DNA of 63,089 bases, taken from assembly GCA_028285445.1 (NCBI GenBank), contig JANQPQ010000028.1, positions 1 to 63,089 of the forward strand. The letters run 5' to 3'. Below, piece by piece: positions 38,025 to 45,888 of this stretch (its first letter is position 1; every line of letters starts with the position of its first letter). This DNA is from Cyclobacteriaceae bacterium. GTDB lineage: Bacteria; Bacteroidota; Bacteroidia; Cytophagales; Cyclobacteriaceae. The notes below the pieces were generated by a model. That model was not told where the DNA came from and did no database searches. It saw only the letters and a list, made by a program, of their open reading frames with translations. The position numbers were made by a program, and so were the translations under genes.

Positions 38025-39220
38025 TCTTTGGTTAATTTCACCCTGGCCAGGAATATTGGCTCATGATTGGGAAGCAGGTGTGGGTAGAAAATGGAGACAA
38101 GGTCTTCCAGTACCAGGTCTGGTCTTACCTCTGGTGTCTCGTACCAATCATAGGCATCGTTTTCGTAATTAGTCCGCTTCTGGTAGTGATAGACGTTTTG
38201 ATTGCGATAGGCCTTAAAGCTTTTCAAATAAGACGCCGGCGGCCATTTAGTATCTTCCCTGCTATTGGTAATCCAGAAGTCGGCTTCCCCTGCCAAAGCC
38301 AGCAATTGCTCATTGCTGATACCTACAGAGTGAGTTGGACCGTCATCCTGCAACACATTACTACTCACAGCTTGCAAATAGGAGGCGTAAAAATCGTTAC
38401 GGTGGGCATTCCAATCACTGACATTTGATGGATGGTATAACAAAAAAGAAGTCACGCGGGCAGATTCATTCTCAACCATTTGCATCAACTCATTACAACG
38501 GCTTTCTATTTGGTTGAATAGATCCATGGCCTCCCGCTCTTTGTTGTAGAACAAGGATGTGAACTTTATCCATTCCGCTTTAGCCAGGAAGCTTTGTTCA
38601 GCCCAGGAAAATTGTGGTATGGCATTAATACCCAACTCCCTTAGCTTCTGCATGCCCTCAAGGCGACTGTGATCATAGGTGTGTAAAACCAGCAACTCTG
38701 CATTTGCAGACATGAGCAATTCCGGCTGAGGTATCGCATGAAAACTATAGCCAATGGAGGCAATTTGTTTGTTCTCCCAGCGCTGCCGCAATTCTTGGTC
38801 GTAGATGCCACCACCCCCCATGCCAACTATGCGATCTATGAGCCCCAAGTGCCTGAGCCGAGTGATTTCGCCATCCTCGTTTGCCGCAACTGATTTGACC
38901 GGAATATCAATCTTCCAGGCTCCGGCCAAGTCACCTTCCAACGCCGGGGCTTGCTTGCCCTTAGGAACAAGAACAATTTTCTGAGTGAAGTCTATTTCCT
39001 TCAGGTCACTTCTGTAATGGAGTTGTACAACCTTATAATCGTCGTGATAGGCAACAGTAAAATTCTGAGCATGATTGATTTCCAACTCTTGCCATTCCTC
39101 CGTTTCGCCAGCCAGGATTGTTTGCGCTTCACCCTCTCCCGTTTGATTGGTGCAACCAAACTGCAAAGCAGCAGATACTACTAGCAAAAGCCCTTTGCTA
39201 ATAATTAGTCCTGGTTTCAT
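38021..39220 (-). CDS. FecB/BtuF-like substrate-binding lipoprotein 1
   Basis: 399 residues from ATG 39220 (an ATG six codons upstream is also possible). The lipoprotein signal ends ALQFGC. The fold is type III periplasmic binding protein: DYKVVQLHYRSDL, DRIVGMGGGGIYDQELRQRWENKQ (start DRIVGMGGGGIYDQEL), ELLVLHTYDHSRLEG and the closing FKAYRNQNVYHYQKRTNYE. It shares the whole plan with lipoprotein 2, overlapping it by ATGA, but differs much in sequence, so the copies may bind different chelates or metal states. It is the first transporter gene after the small His/Cys-rich protein. Confidence 0.85.
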   Translation of the reverse strand: MKPGLIISKGLLLVVSAALQFGCTNQTGEGEAQTILAGETEEWQELEINHAQNFTVAYHDDYKVVQLHYRSDLKEIDFTQKIVLVPKGKQAPALEGDLAGAWKIDIPVKSVAANEDGEITRLRHLGLIDRIVGMGGGGIYDQELRQRWENKQIASIGYSFHAIPQPELLMSANAELLVLHTYDHSRLEGMQKLRELGINAIPQFSWAEQSFLAKAEWIKFTSLFYNKEREAMDLFNQIESRCNELMQMVENESARVTSFLLYHPSNVSDWNAHRNDFYASYLQAVSSNVLQDDGPTHSVGISNEQLLALAGEADFWITNSREDTKWPPASYLKSFKAYRNQNVYHYQKRTNYENDAYDWYETPEVRPDLVLEDLVSIFYPHLLPNHEPIFLARVKLTKE

Positions 39221-39292
39221 GACTCCATACAAGCACATGGTGCGACGTTTTGAGTTTTTATGTACTAATAACAGGGAGGTAAAATTGCTACC

Positions 39293-39643
39293 TCAGACAC
39301 CTTGGTCTGTACTCTTTGGTAAAGAGGGTAGCCTAGCTAATTGTGGTGGGCCCCGTAACTGGAGAGAGCGCGCGTTAGCAACGAATTCAAAACTATAGCT
39401 GTTCGCGGTCGCGTATGTATTGCAGTACTTCTTGCCTGCTGTGACCACTTCGGCCAGGGCGTTTTGATCCTGACAAGCATCACAAATGGAGCATGAGACT
39501 TGCTCTAAGGAGTGGGTAATAATTGGCTTGTCTGAGCTTTGATCATGTTCCTTGTGAAGAAGTGCATGACTGCCAAACAGTAAAGGAAGCACTAGCAAAT
39601 AACCGGCTAGCAAATTGGACCCTATCTTCAAGAAACTCCTCAC
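39293..39643 (-). CDS. Small exported His/Cys-rich protein (DUF2946-like), head of the operon
   Basis: About 116 residues from GTG 39643; TTG 39631, 4 bases after an AGGAG, is an alternative, and there is no ATG. A signal-like stretch (LLAGYLLVLPLLFGSHA) is followed by HALLHKEHD, then a CSICDAC motif of three close cysteines, a further cysteine, and LRGPPQLA near the C-terminus. The last pattern is typical of small DUF2946-like proteins found at the head of metal-uptake operons. A metal-binding role in the periplasm is probable. The 7-1-7 palindrome at 39675-39689 lies 32 bases or more upstream. A GAGGTA/TACCTC hairpin overlaps its stop codon. Confidence 0.6.
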   Translation of the reverse strand: MRSFLKIGSNLLAGYLLVLPLLFGSHALLHKEHDQSSDKPIITHSLEQVSCSICDACQDQNALAEVVTAGKKYCNTYATANSYSFEFVANARSLQLRGPPQLARLPSLPKSTDQGV

Positions 39644-39674
39644 AGGAACTAAATTAATGCAAATACTACCCAGG

Positions 39675-39689
39675 TGCAACAGTGTTGCA
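39675..39689. promoter_or_regulatory. Perfect 7-1-7 palindrome, candidate Fur-family (Zur) box
   Basis: TGCAACA-G-TGTTGCA: two 7-base arms around one central base, exactly the 7-1-7 layout of Fur/Zur/PerR operators. It lies directly upstream of the first gene of the 14-gene run whose content (COG0523, DUF1826, FecBCD) is typical of zinc or iron starvation regulons. The GCAAC arms are unlike the GATAAT arms of the E. coli Fur box, which favours Zur or a lineage-specific motif. I found no second copy in this window. Confidence 0.6.
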
Positions 39690-39752
39690 TCTAATTACAT
39701 AAGCGGGAAATCATAGCTTAGTAGGGAAGTAATTGAATAATTAAGTCGAACG

Positions 39753-42362
39753 CTAGTCGTCCCTGAGAGAATGAGCCGGATTAGCAAGCGAGGCTCGTAT
39801 AGAGTGGCTACTGACGGTTAGTAATGTAGTTACGGCAGTTGCCAACCCTGCAAAAGCAAATACCCACCAATTTATACTTACCCGAAAAACAAAATCCTGA
39901 AGCCATTGATTGGCCAGATACCAGGCTATCGGTGAGGCCACCAAAAAGCCCACCAATACTAATCCTAAGTAGCTCCGGGAAATCAAACTTATAACCGTGA
40001 TGGCACTTGCACCAAGCACCTTCCTAATAGCGATCTCCTTCGTTCTCTGGAAAACATTGAAGGCAGACAAGCCAAAGAGGCCCAGAGATGCTATGAGAAT
40101 TGATAGTATAGTGAACATATTCAGCAATTTGCTCATTCGTAGTTCACTGGCATAAAGCTGCTGGTATTTGTCATCTAAGAATTGATACTCAAACGGAAAA
40201 TCAGAGTTTGCCGAAACATCTTCATCTATGGCCTTAAGTGTTGCCTGCATATTAGATAGGCTGGAAGGCTTTAGCTTGATGCTTATATATCGGTACATGG
40301 CACGATCGCTCCTTCTGACCATCAATGGCTCTATATCGTGATGCAATGAAAGCATGTGGAAGTCTTTTATAATACCTACTACCATGCCACGGTGCTCTAT
40401 TCTCTTGCCAATGGCATCCTCTGCTGTCCACCCTAACGACTTCAATGCACTTTCATTTAGCACCAGAATTCCGCTTGGGTCGTTAATAGAGACCCCTAGC
40501 CCATCACCAGCCAACAACTCCAGTCCATAAACCTCAAGGAAGTCTTCAGTGACGCTGGTACGGTGCAGAACTTTAGGATTCTCAGCATCGTGACCTTCAT
40601 ATTCCACGTATCCATTTGAAGTTATGCTTGTTGGTAGTTGCCAGGAAGCCGCAACTGCCGCAACATGAGGATTCATCAGCCATTTCGCCTTTAGCGACTC
40701 AAATCGATCATGGCTTGGGAAATCAGTTATGCTAATGACTAATATGCGCTCTCTGTTATACCCAACATCTTTATCCAGAAGGTATTGGAATTGCGAATAA
40801 ATAACCAGACTCCCAATAATCATAATTACTGAAATGGCATACTGCCCAATTACCAAGACATCTTTAAGGTTGAGGCCACTGGGTCTGTTACTGGCAACTT
40901 GCCCCTTTAATACAGAAGATGTTTTCAATGAAGACATGAAGAAAGCTGGATAACTTCCTGATATTAAACCTATTATTGCAACAATAATGACCATGATCGG
41001 TATAACTTCTTCATTGAAGGGATTGAATACTAGCGACCTCTCTAAAAGCGCACTAAATACTGGTAATAGCCAGTACACGAGCCCAACGGAAAGCAACATG
41101 GCAAGCAGGGAGAAAAACCACGATTCCGCCAGAAACTGAATCATTAACTGACCCCGGCCAGCACCAATCACTTTCCTCACTCCTACCTCCTTCGATCTGG
41201 TTAAAGATCTGGCAATTGCGAGGTTCATATAATTTACACAGGCTAATATTAGGGTAAGAATGGCAACCATTGAGAGTACGTTAATATGTGTGTTGCTACC
41301 CTTGAGGCCTATATCTTCATTAATGTGATTGGAAAGGTGTAGGTCTGCTAATGGCTGAAGTTTGAATTCTTCTTGCCTATATTCTGTCCAGAAGTCCTCA
41401 TCCCTGTACTTCTTTAATAGGTCAGGAATTTTCGCTTCAACATCTTCAACACCAGCCGAATGTTGAAGTGTAATGAAGGTGTGGGAATCACTGGTATCCC
41501 AGTTATTGCGGTAGTGGGTATACTGCTCAATTGGAGCTAAAAACTCAAATTTAAGGGTTGTTTGTTCAGGGGGATTGGCCAGCACGCCGGTAATATTGAA
41601 TACTCTCTTTTGCTTTCTCACCTGTACAGTCAGGCTTTTGCCAATGGCATTTTCATCCGCAAACATTTTGCTAGCCAGGGCTGAGGTGATTACAATGCTG
41701 TTAGGTTCTGTCAATACCTTGCTTGGGTTACCCTGCAGCAAGACAAAATCAAATACTTGAAAAAATTGGCTGTCCACCCACAAGCCCTTTTCCAAAGTCG
41801 AATTAGTTTCAGTAACTATTAAAACCTCTTGATCCCTAATGCTGGTCAGTGCTTCAATTTCCGGAAGCTCAGCCTTCATCGCGTCAGCTAAGGGTAATGG
41901 TGTGGTAGCGTAGCTGGATGAGCCGAGTTCCTGGTCTCCGCTGTTTTCCTTTGTATAAACACGATAGATTCGATCTGCATCGGCGAAGTGTTTGTCGTAG
42001 GACAACTCATGATCGACATAAAGAAAGATCAGTAAGAAGCAGGTTATACCAAGCGTTAGGCCCGCTATGTTTATGAATGAATTGAGTCTGAAACGGAGAA
42101 TATTACGCCAGGAGACTTTGCAGTAACTCATCAGCATGCTGCCACTAGCAGGGATTAAACGCTTATGGCTCCAATTGATCATTGACGGCCTGAAGAGCCG
42201 CAAAACCTCCAGCCAGAGGTACCATTTAGCATACCTCACACCTTTTTCATCAATCTTCTGTAAATATCTTTCTACTAGATCTCCTTCTATATCTTCCTGG
42301 AAATCAGTGTGGCAAAACCATCTGAAGAACTTAAGTGGTATTTTTGGGGGTATGTGGTTCAT
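39753..42362 (-). CDS. FtsX/MacB-type permease with N-terminal prefix domain (PadR-linked)
   Basis: 869 residues. The first 75 form a soluble prefix, FFRWFCHTDFQEDIEGDLVERY and YLWLEVLRLFRP, characteristic of the permease prefix domain 2 group. Then follow a span (about 95-118), a periplasmic domain, the FtsX block with RSKEVGVRKVIGAGRG (about 390-405), a span near 500, the second periplasmic domain and the final block with RTKEIAIRKVLGASA (about 775-790). It starts 9 bases after the stop of a PadR gene and is surely cotranscribed with it. No ATPase is linked. The substrate is unknown; PadR control suggests a response to a small hydrophobic compound or cell-envelope stress. Confidence 0.86.
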   Translation of the reverse strand: MNHIPPKIPLKFFRWFCHTDFQEDIEGDLVERYLQKIDEKGVRYAKWYLWLEVLRLFRPSMINWSHKRLIPASGSMLMSYCKVSWRNILRFRLNSFINIAGLTLGITCFLLIFLYVDHELSYDKHFADADRIYRVYTKENSGDQELGSSSYATTPLPLADAMKAELPEIEALTSIRDQEVLIVTETNSTLEKGLWVDSQFFQVFDFVLLQGNPSKVLTEPNSIVITSALASKMFADENAIGKSLTVQVRKQKRVFNITGVLANPPEQTTLKFEFLAPIEQYTHYRNNWDTSDSHTFITLQHSAGVEDVEAKIPDLLKKYRDEDFWTEYRQEEFKLQPLADLHLSNHINEDIGLKGSNTHINVLSMVAILTLILACVNYMNLAIARSLTRSKEVGVRKVIGAGRGQLMIQFLAESWFFSLLAMLLSVGLVYWLLPVFSALLERSLVFNPFNEEVIPIMVIIVAIIGLISGSYPAFFMSSLKTSSVLKGQVASNRPSGLNLKDVLVIGQYAISVIMIIGSLVIYSQFQYLLDKDVGYNRERILVISITDFPSHDRFESLKAKWLMNPHVAAVAASWQLPTSITSNGYVEYEGHDAENPKVLHRTSVTEDFLEVYGLELLAGDGLGVSINDPSGILVLNESALKSLGWTAEDAIGKRIEHRGMVVGIIKDFHMLSLHHDIEPLMVRRSDRAMYRYISIKLKPSSLSNMQATLKAIDEDVSANSDFPFEYQFLDDKYQQLYASELRMSKLLNMFTILSILIASLGLFGLSAFNVFQRTKEIAIRKVLGASAITVISLISRSYLGLVLVGFLVASPIAWYLANQWLQDFVFRVSINWWVFAFAGLATAVTTLLTVSSHSIRASLANPAHSLRDD

Positions 42363-42371
42363 AGCTAAGAT

Positions 42372-42701
42372 TTAGTCGCTTACAATAATTTCGGGAATGG
42401 CATCCCATAGATTTGTGCGCTGGTCCCTCACCCCCTCCAACATGCTTTTACCCCGTGTTGTAAGCATAAAGTACCGTTTCCTTTTACCACCTCGCCTTTG
42501 GGTAGCTTCTCCAAAAGCCGATGACAAGTATCCTTTTTGTTCCAGCCTTTTAAGAACGGTTTGCATTGAGCCCATGCTGACCTTCCTTTTTAGTCTTTGC
42601 TCAATTTCATTGATGATGGCTACTCCGTAAGCCTCATCCTGCAGGATAGCAACCGTCAGCATAACAACCTCTTCAAATTCTGCTAAATGATGTCTACTCA
42701 T
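42372..42701 (-). CDS. PadR-family transcriptional regulator
   Basis: A 109-residue winged-helix regulator. LAEFEEVVMLTVAILQDEAYGVAIINEIEQ opens it (start LAEFEEVVMLTV), and SMGSMQTVLKRLEQKGYLSS is the recognition region. The C-terminal half has a basic GGKRKRYF wing. It is the first gene of a two-gene operon with the prefix-bearing FtsX permease (9-base gap). The opposite order is seen at 13431-16380, where PadR follows its permease. A perfect 21-bp inverted repeat lies 21 bases upstream of the start and is the likely operator for autorepression. Confidence 0.88.
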   Translation of the reverse strand: MSRHHLAEFEEVVMLTVAILQDEAYGVAIINEIEQRLKRKVSMGSMQTVLKRLEQKGYLSSAFGEATQRRGGKRKRYFMLTTRGKSMLEGVRDQRTNLWDAIPEIIVSD

Positions 42702-42721
42702 ATATTAATACCTTAACTGTA

Positions 42722-42742
42722 GTAAATATATGTAATATTTAC
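42722..42742. promoter_or_regulatory. 21-bp inverted repeat upstream of PadR
   Basis: Perfect 8-5-8 repeat: GTAAATAT, 5-base spacer ATGTA, ATATTTAC. It has the same 8-5-8 architecture as the repeat at the start of the other PadR-linked permease. It is flanked by two direct copies of a 13-base sequence, TAACTGTAGTAAA (42714) and TAATTGTCGTAAA (42745), 31 bases apart. Together they look like a PadR binding region overlapping the promoter. Confidence 0.55.
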
Positions 42743-42793
42743 CCTAATTGTCGTAAAAATGTTGAAAAAGTTAATTCTTACTTTATCAGGAAG

Positions 42794-43501
42794 CTATTGG
42801 TAAATCTTAGAATCTGTAGCATTGGCAACTTGTAACAACCAGATTCCCAGCAATAACCGACTAAGTGGCATTACCAGGGGGTAACTCCAAAGCGCAAGAT
42901 TACGAAGCCATGTATATCCGGTAAAACGAGCCCCTAAGGTAATTACTGCCGTAATGCCGCCGGCAAGAATTATGAGACTCAGCCAGTGTTCCAGGCCATC
43001 GCCTTTCCAAGTTAATCGCCAAAAGCAGAGGCTGGCAATTATGAAACAGACCAATAGTACCACAAATAAGCCGCCCCAAATCTGGTCAAATTGCTGAATC
43101 GACTGTGCAAGACTTGCTTTGATTTCCAGATCGGTAGTTGCAAGCCACTGACTTGCCCATCTTCCCTCCCTTACGAAGATCATGACTGACCTTCCTCCAA
43201 ATTCCAATACACCATAGATCAGCAAAAAGAACAGGCCAGTTGTTGCATAACCTGGATACCGGTTAAACCTAAATAGTGCTAAGCCTATACTGGCAATAAT
43301 GATAAAGAACACATTGATAAAACTGACCCAATGCCGTAACATGTAAAGCGTGTTACTTTGCAGGGCTAATCGCGCCTCAAAACCAGAGGGTCTTCCATAG
43401 ATTGTAGGTAACAACCAAATCAGGAAAGTGGCCATCCCCGCAAGGATTCCACAAATAGCGGCAATCCTGAGAAACGAGCTATTATCTCTTATAGAATTCA
43501 T
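42794..43501 (-). CDS. Six-span membrane protein of unknown function
   Basis: 235 residues with about six membrane spans (about 12-30, 50-75, 85-103, 130-155, 170-190 and 205-225). The composition and the LAGMATFLIW opening resemble DUF4386-type proteins, but I would not assign the family firmly. No motif suggests enzymatic activity. The gene lies upstream of the PadR operon on the same strand, after 92 bases, and diverges from the AraC gene at 43624. The 121-base divergent spacer holds one copy of the repeated element described at 43586. Confidence 0.65.
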   Translation of the reverse strand: MNSIRDNSSFLRIAAICGILAGMATFLIWLLPTIYGRPSGFEARLALQSNTLYMLRHWVSFINVFFIIIASIGLALFRFNRYPGYATTGLFFLLIYGVLEFGGRSVMIFVREGRWASQWLATTDLEIKASLAQSIQQFDQIWGGLFVVLLVCFIIASLCFWRLTWKGDGLEHWLSLIILAGGITAVITLGARFTGYTWLRNLALWSYPLVMPLSRLLLGIWLLQVANATDSKIYQ

Positions 43502-43585
43502 GGGCGGTTAAATTGGTTACTGAATATAGCTAAAGGCCTACATAATTGCCGTATGTCTTAACGGGAATACTATTTGTCCCACTCT

Positions 43586-43608
43586 CCGTCACTGAGAATT
43601 CAGATTGC
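43586..43608 (+). promoter_or_regulatory. Copy 1 of a 23-bp repeated upstream element (AraC gene)
   Basis: This stretch agrees at 20 of 23 positions with 44783-44805; the three differences are all T here and A in the other copy. The invariant core is GAGAATNCAGATTGC, preceded by CCG and CAC. It ends 15 bases before the start of the AraC gene. A repeat before both a regulator and the next gene suggests a binding site of that regulator. Confidence 0.6.
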
Positions 43609-43623
43609 GTATATTGAGCCGCG

Positions 43624-44766
43624 ATGAGCTTAGACATAGTTTCCATATTGCTTTTCTTAGGAATGGGTCAATGCATTTTTTTGATGATTGCCATTCTCAT
43701 CAATCGTAAAAGCGCCAAAGTAGCCAACTACCTTTTGGTGGCCATACTGTTTGCTTTTCTTTGGTACCAATTTGAATTCTATTTACTTCGGCATACGCTG
43801 GAATCTCAAATTCCTTTTCTGTTTAGTACCCGTTATGGCTCCTGGTTAGTAGTAGGCCCACTGATCTTGCTATATAATCGAGCCATCCTGATTAAAGATT
43901 TTAAGTTAAGGGCGAACACTATCTTTCATTTTTTCCCCTTCATAATATTTACAATTATCCTACCCCTGCTTTTTAATGATATCGTTACCACCCGGGCTAC
44001 TCACTATGGTATGCTAACAGTTTTTGACTCATGGAATCAAGAAGAAATTACGGTAAGGCATTACCTCTACGCTATAGTGTTTGTTTTGCAGTTTTTGCAT
44101 GCTGCCATTTACACTTTACTTGCCTATCGGGAATCCAGGCAATTATCGGCTGCAGCAAAAGAAAACCGCTCAAGCCTTCCAACTCATAAAATCAGGTCGC
44201 TTCAGTACCTTTACCTTTTCACGGTTGTCATCATTCTCTTTTGTTCAGCATTTGTCGTCTACCTTTTTTCAACAACAATCTGGCGCAACACTTACGACTA
44301 TCTCTATATGTTGCCCACGCTGATATTCGTGTATGGGCTTGCCTATCGTGCTATAAAGTATCCTAATTCAATAATTATCCTTCAGGAAGAAACACAAGTC
44401 CCCAAATACGCCAAATCGAGCTTGAGTGAGGAAACTGTAAGAAAGATCACCAACGAGTTGAATGCCAAACTACAAGAAGACAAGATCTACAGGAAAAGCG
44501 ATTTGAGATTACAAGACCTGGCCAATGAATTAGCTACTTCAGGCCACCACCTATCTCAGGTGATAAACGAAAGCCTCGGACAAAACTTCTTCGATTTGAT
44601 AAACTCCTACCGTGTGATGGAGGCCAAGGAACTAATTGCCAAGGGCGAGTACGAAAGCTTGCTGGAAGTGGCGTATGAAGTTGGCTTTAACAGCAAAAAT
44701 TCTTTCAATAATGCTTTTAAAAGAAGCGAAGGTATTACCCCCTCTCAGTTCAAAAAATCCTTGTAG
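43624..44766 (+). CDS. AraC-family regulator with N-terminal multi-spanning membrane domain
   Basis: 380 residues. Seven spans occupy about residues 3-225 (first MSLDIVSILLFLGMGQCIFL, last near TLIFVYGLAYRA). The C-terminal AraC domain (about 265-380) has two helix-turn-helix units, DLRLQDLANELATSGHHLSQVIN and LLEVAYEVGFNSKNSFNNAF (here given in parts: LRLQDLANELATSGHHLSQV), and ends TPSQFKKSL. The membrane domain probably senses a signal and the tethered HTH acts on nearby DNA. It is followed by the YceI-TPR gene. Both genes carry the same 23-bp upstream element, consistent with autoregulation and control of the neighbour. Confidence 0.86.
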   Translation: MSLDIVSILLFLGMGQCIFLMIAILINRKSAKVANYLLVAILFAFLWYQFEFYLLRHTLESQIPFLFSTRYGSWLVVGPLILLYNRAILIKDFKLRANTIFHFFPFIIFTIILPLLFNDIVTTRATHYGMLTVFDSWNQEEITVRHYLYAIVFVLQFLHAAIYTLLAYRESRQLSAAAKENRSSLPTHKIRSLQYLYLFTVVIILFCSAFVVYLFSTTIWRNTYDYLYMLPTLIFVYGLAYRAIKYPNSIIILQEETQVPKYAKSSLSEETVRKITNELNAKLQEDKIYRKSDLRLQDLANELATSGHHLSQVINESLGQNFFDLINSYRVMEAKELIAKGEYESLLEVAYEVGFNSKNSFNNAFKRSEGITPSQFKKSL

Positions 44767-44782
44767 TTAGCATACACTTCTT

Positions 44783-44805
44783 CCGACACAGAGAATACAG
44801 ATTGC
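44783..44805 (+). promoter_or_regulatory. Copy 2 of the 23-bp repeated upstream element (YceI gene)
   Basis: Twenty of 23 bases match the copy at 43586-43608, with the core GAGAATACAGATTGC. It begins 16 bases after the AraC stop and ends 74 bases before the YceI gene. The shared element in two consecutive intergenic regions is unlikely to be chance and is the best candidate binding site for the AraC regulator. Confidence 0.6.
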
Positions 44806-44879
44806 TCCTGTTCTGAGGGTAAAACTTATCGGCTTGGGCGACAATACGGAAAAAGCATGCAATTCTTGTAGAAAAAACA

Positions 44880-45857
44880 ATGAAGAAACTACTCTCTACT
44901 TTCCTCTTCACTATCGGATATGTTGTTATCTCAAATGCCCAGGATTTCAATATCAAACATCTCTACCCCATTGAAACAGATCACAGCTACCTCGAATTTG
45001 AAGTAACCTACATGGGTTATGCCAAAGTCCGTGGCAGCTTTGGAAGTTTCTACGGCAGCATTTATTATGATCCTGAAAACCCAGAACAGACTTCTGTAAC
45101 ATTCCAAATTGACGTGGAATCTATTGACACCAATAACGATTGGCGTGACGGCGACCTAAAATCTGGCAACTGGTTTCTGGCGGAAGAGTTTCCACATATC
45201 AGATTTTCGAGCAGCCGAGTTTCCTCGGTTACAAATGGCCTGTCGGTAACTGGTGACCTAACTATTAAGGAAACAACAAAAGCCATCACTTTCACCATAC
45301 CTCCGCCTCTCGGTGTTATCAAAGATATGCGCGACGACCACCAGGTAATCTTCACAGGCTCCCACAGCCTCAACAGGAAAGAATATGGTGTAATGGGAAA
45401 AAACTGGAGCCAGGTAAAGGAAGGCATAGCCGCACTTTCAGATGACGTAAAGATTACTTTCAGCTTGCTTGGTAAGCAAATACTCGAAGATAACTATCAG
45501 AACTTCCTACGTAGAGAAACGAGACCTCCGGGAGCTATCTACGCCGCTTACAAAGCAGGAGGTCTTGAGGGAGCCTTAAAGCGGTTTGATGAACTGAAAA
45601 ATGAGAATGATATTGGCGCTACTCCACTAACTATGGTTGCCTACATGCTTACCAAACAGGGTAAGTTTCAAGATGCTAAATCACTGCTTGAGCGCAATCA
45701 AAAAGAGTACCCTGAGGATGGAAATGTTTATGATATGCTGGCCGAAGTTCATGCTGAACTGGGTGATCTCAAAAAAACCAGGGAATTTTACAAGAAGGCA
45801 GTGGAGCTAGATCCAACAAATATGAATGCTACAGAGGCCTTGAAGCATTTGAATTAG
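44880..45857 (+). CDS. Secreted YceI-family lipid-binding protein fused to TPR repeats
   Basis: 325 residues. A signal peptide (1-20, ending SNAQ) precedes a YceI domain (about 25-195) with the SYLEFEVTYMGYAKVRGSF opening (start SYLEFEVTYMGYAKV), SVTFQIDVESIDTNNDWRD and KEYGVMGKNWS, the lipocalin-like fold that holds polyprenyl lipids. Residues about 235-325 are TPR-like (ATPLTMVAYMLTKQGKFQDA, EDGNVYDMLAEVHAELGDLKK). YceI proteins are usually about 190 residues, so the TPR tail is an addition that could dock a partner. Its upstream region carries the AraC-linked 23-bp element. Confidence 0.85.
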   Translation: MKKLLSTFLFTIGYVVISNAQDFNIKHLYPIETDHSYLEFEVTYMGYAKVRGSFGSFYGSIYYDPENPEQTSVTFQIDVESIDTNNDWRDGDLKSGNWFLAEEFPHIRFSSSRVSSVTNGLSVTGDLTIKETTKAITFTIPPPLGVIKDMRDDHQVIFTGSHSLNRKEYGVMGKNWSQVKEGIAALSDDVKITFSLLGKQILEDNYQNFLRRETRPPGAIYAAYKAGGLEGALKRFDELKNENDIGATPLTMVAYMLTKQGKFQDAKSLLERNQKEYPEDGNVYDMLAEVHAELGDLKKTREFYKKAVELDPTNMNATEALKHLN

Positions 45858-45888
45858 TTTTAGTTGTGAATGAGTGTGATTGTGATCT

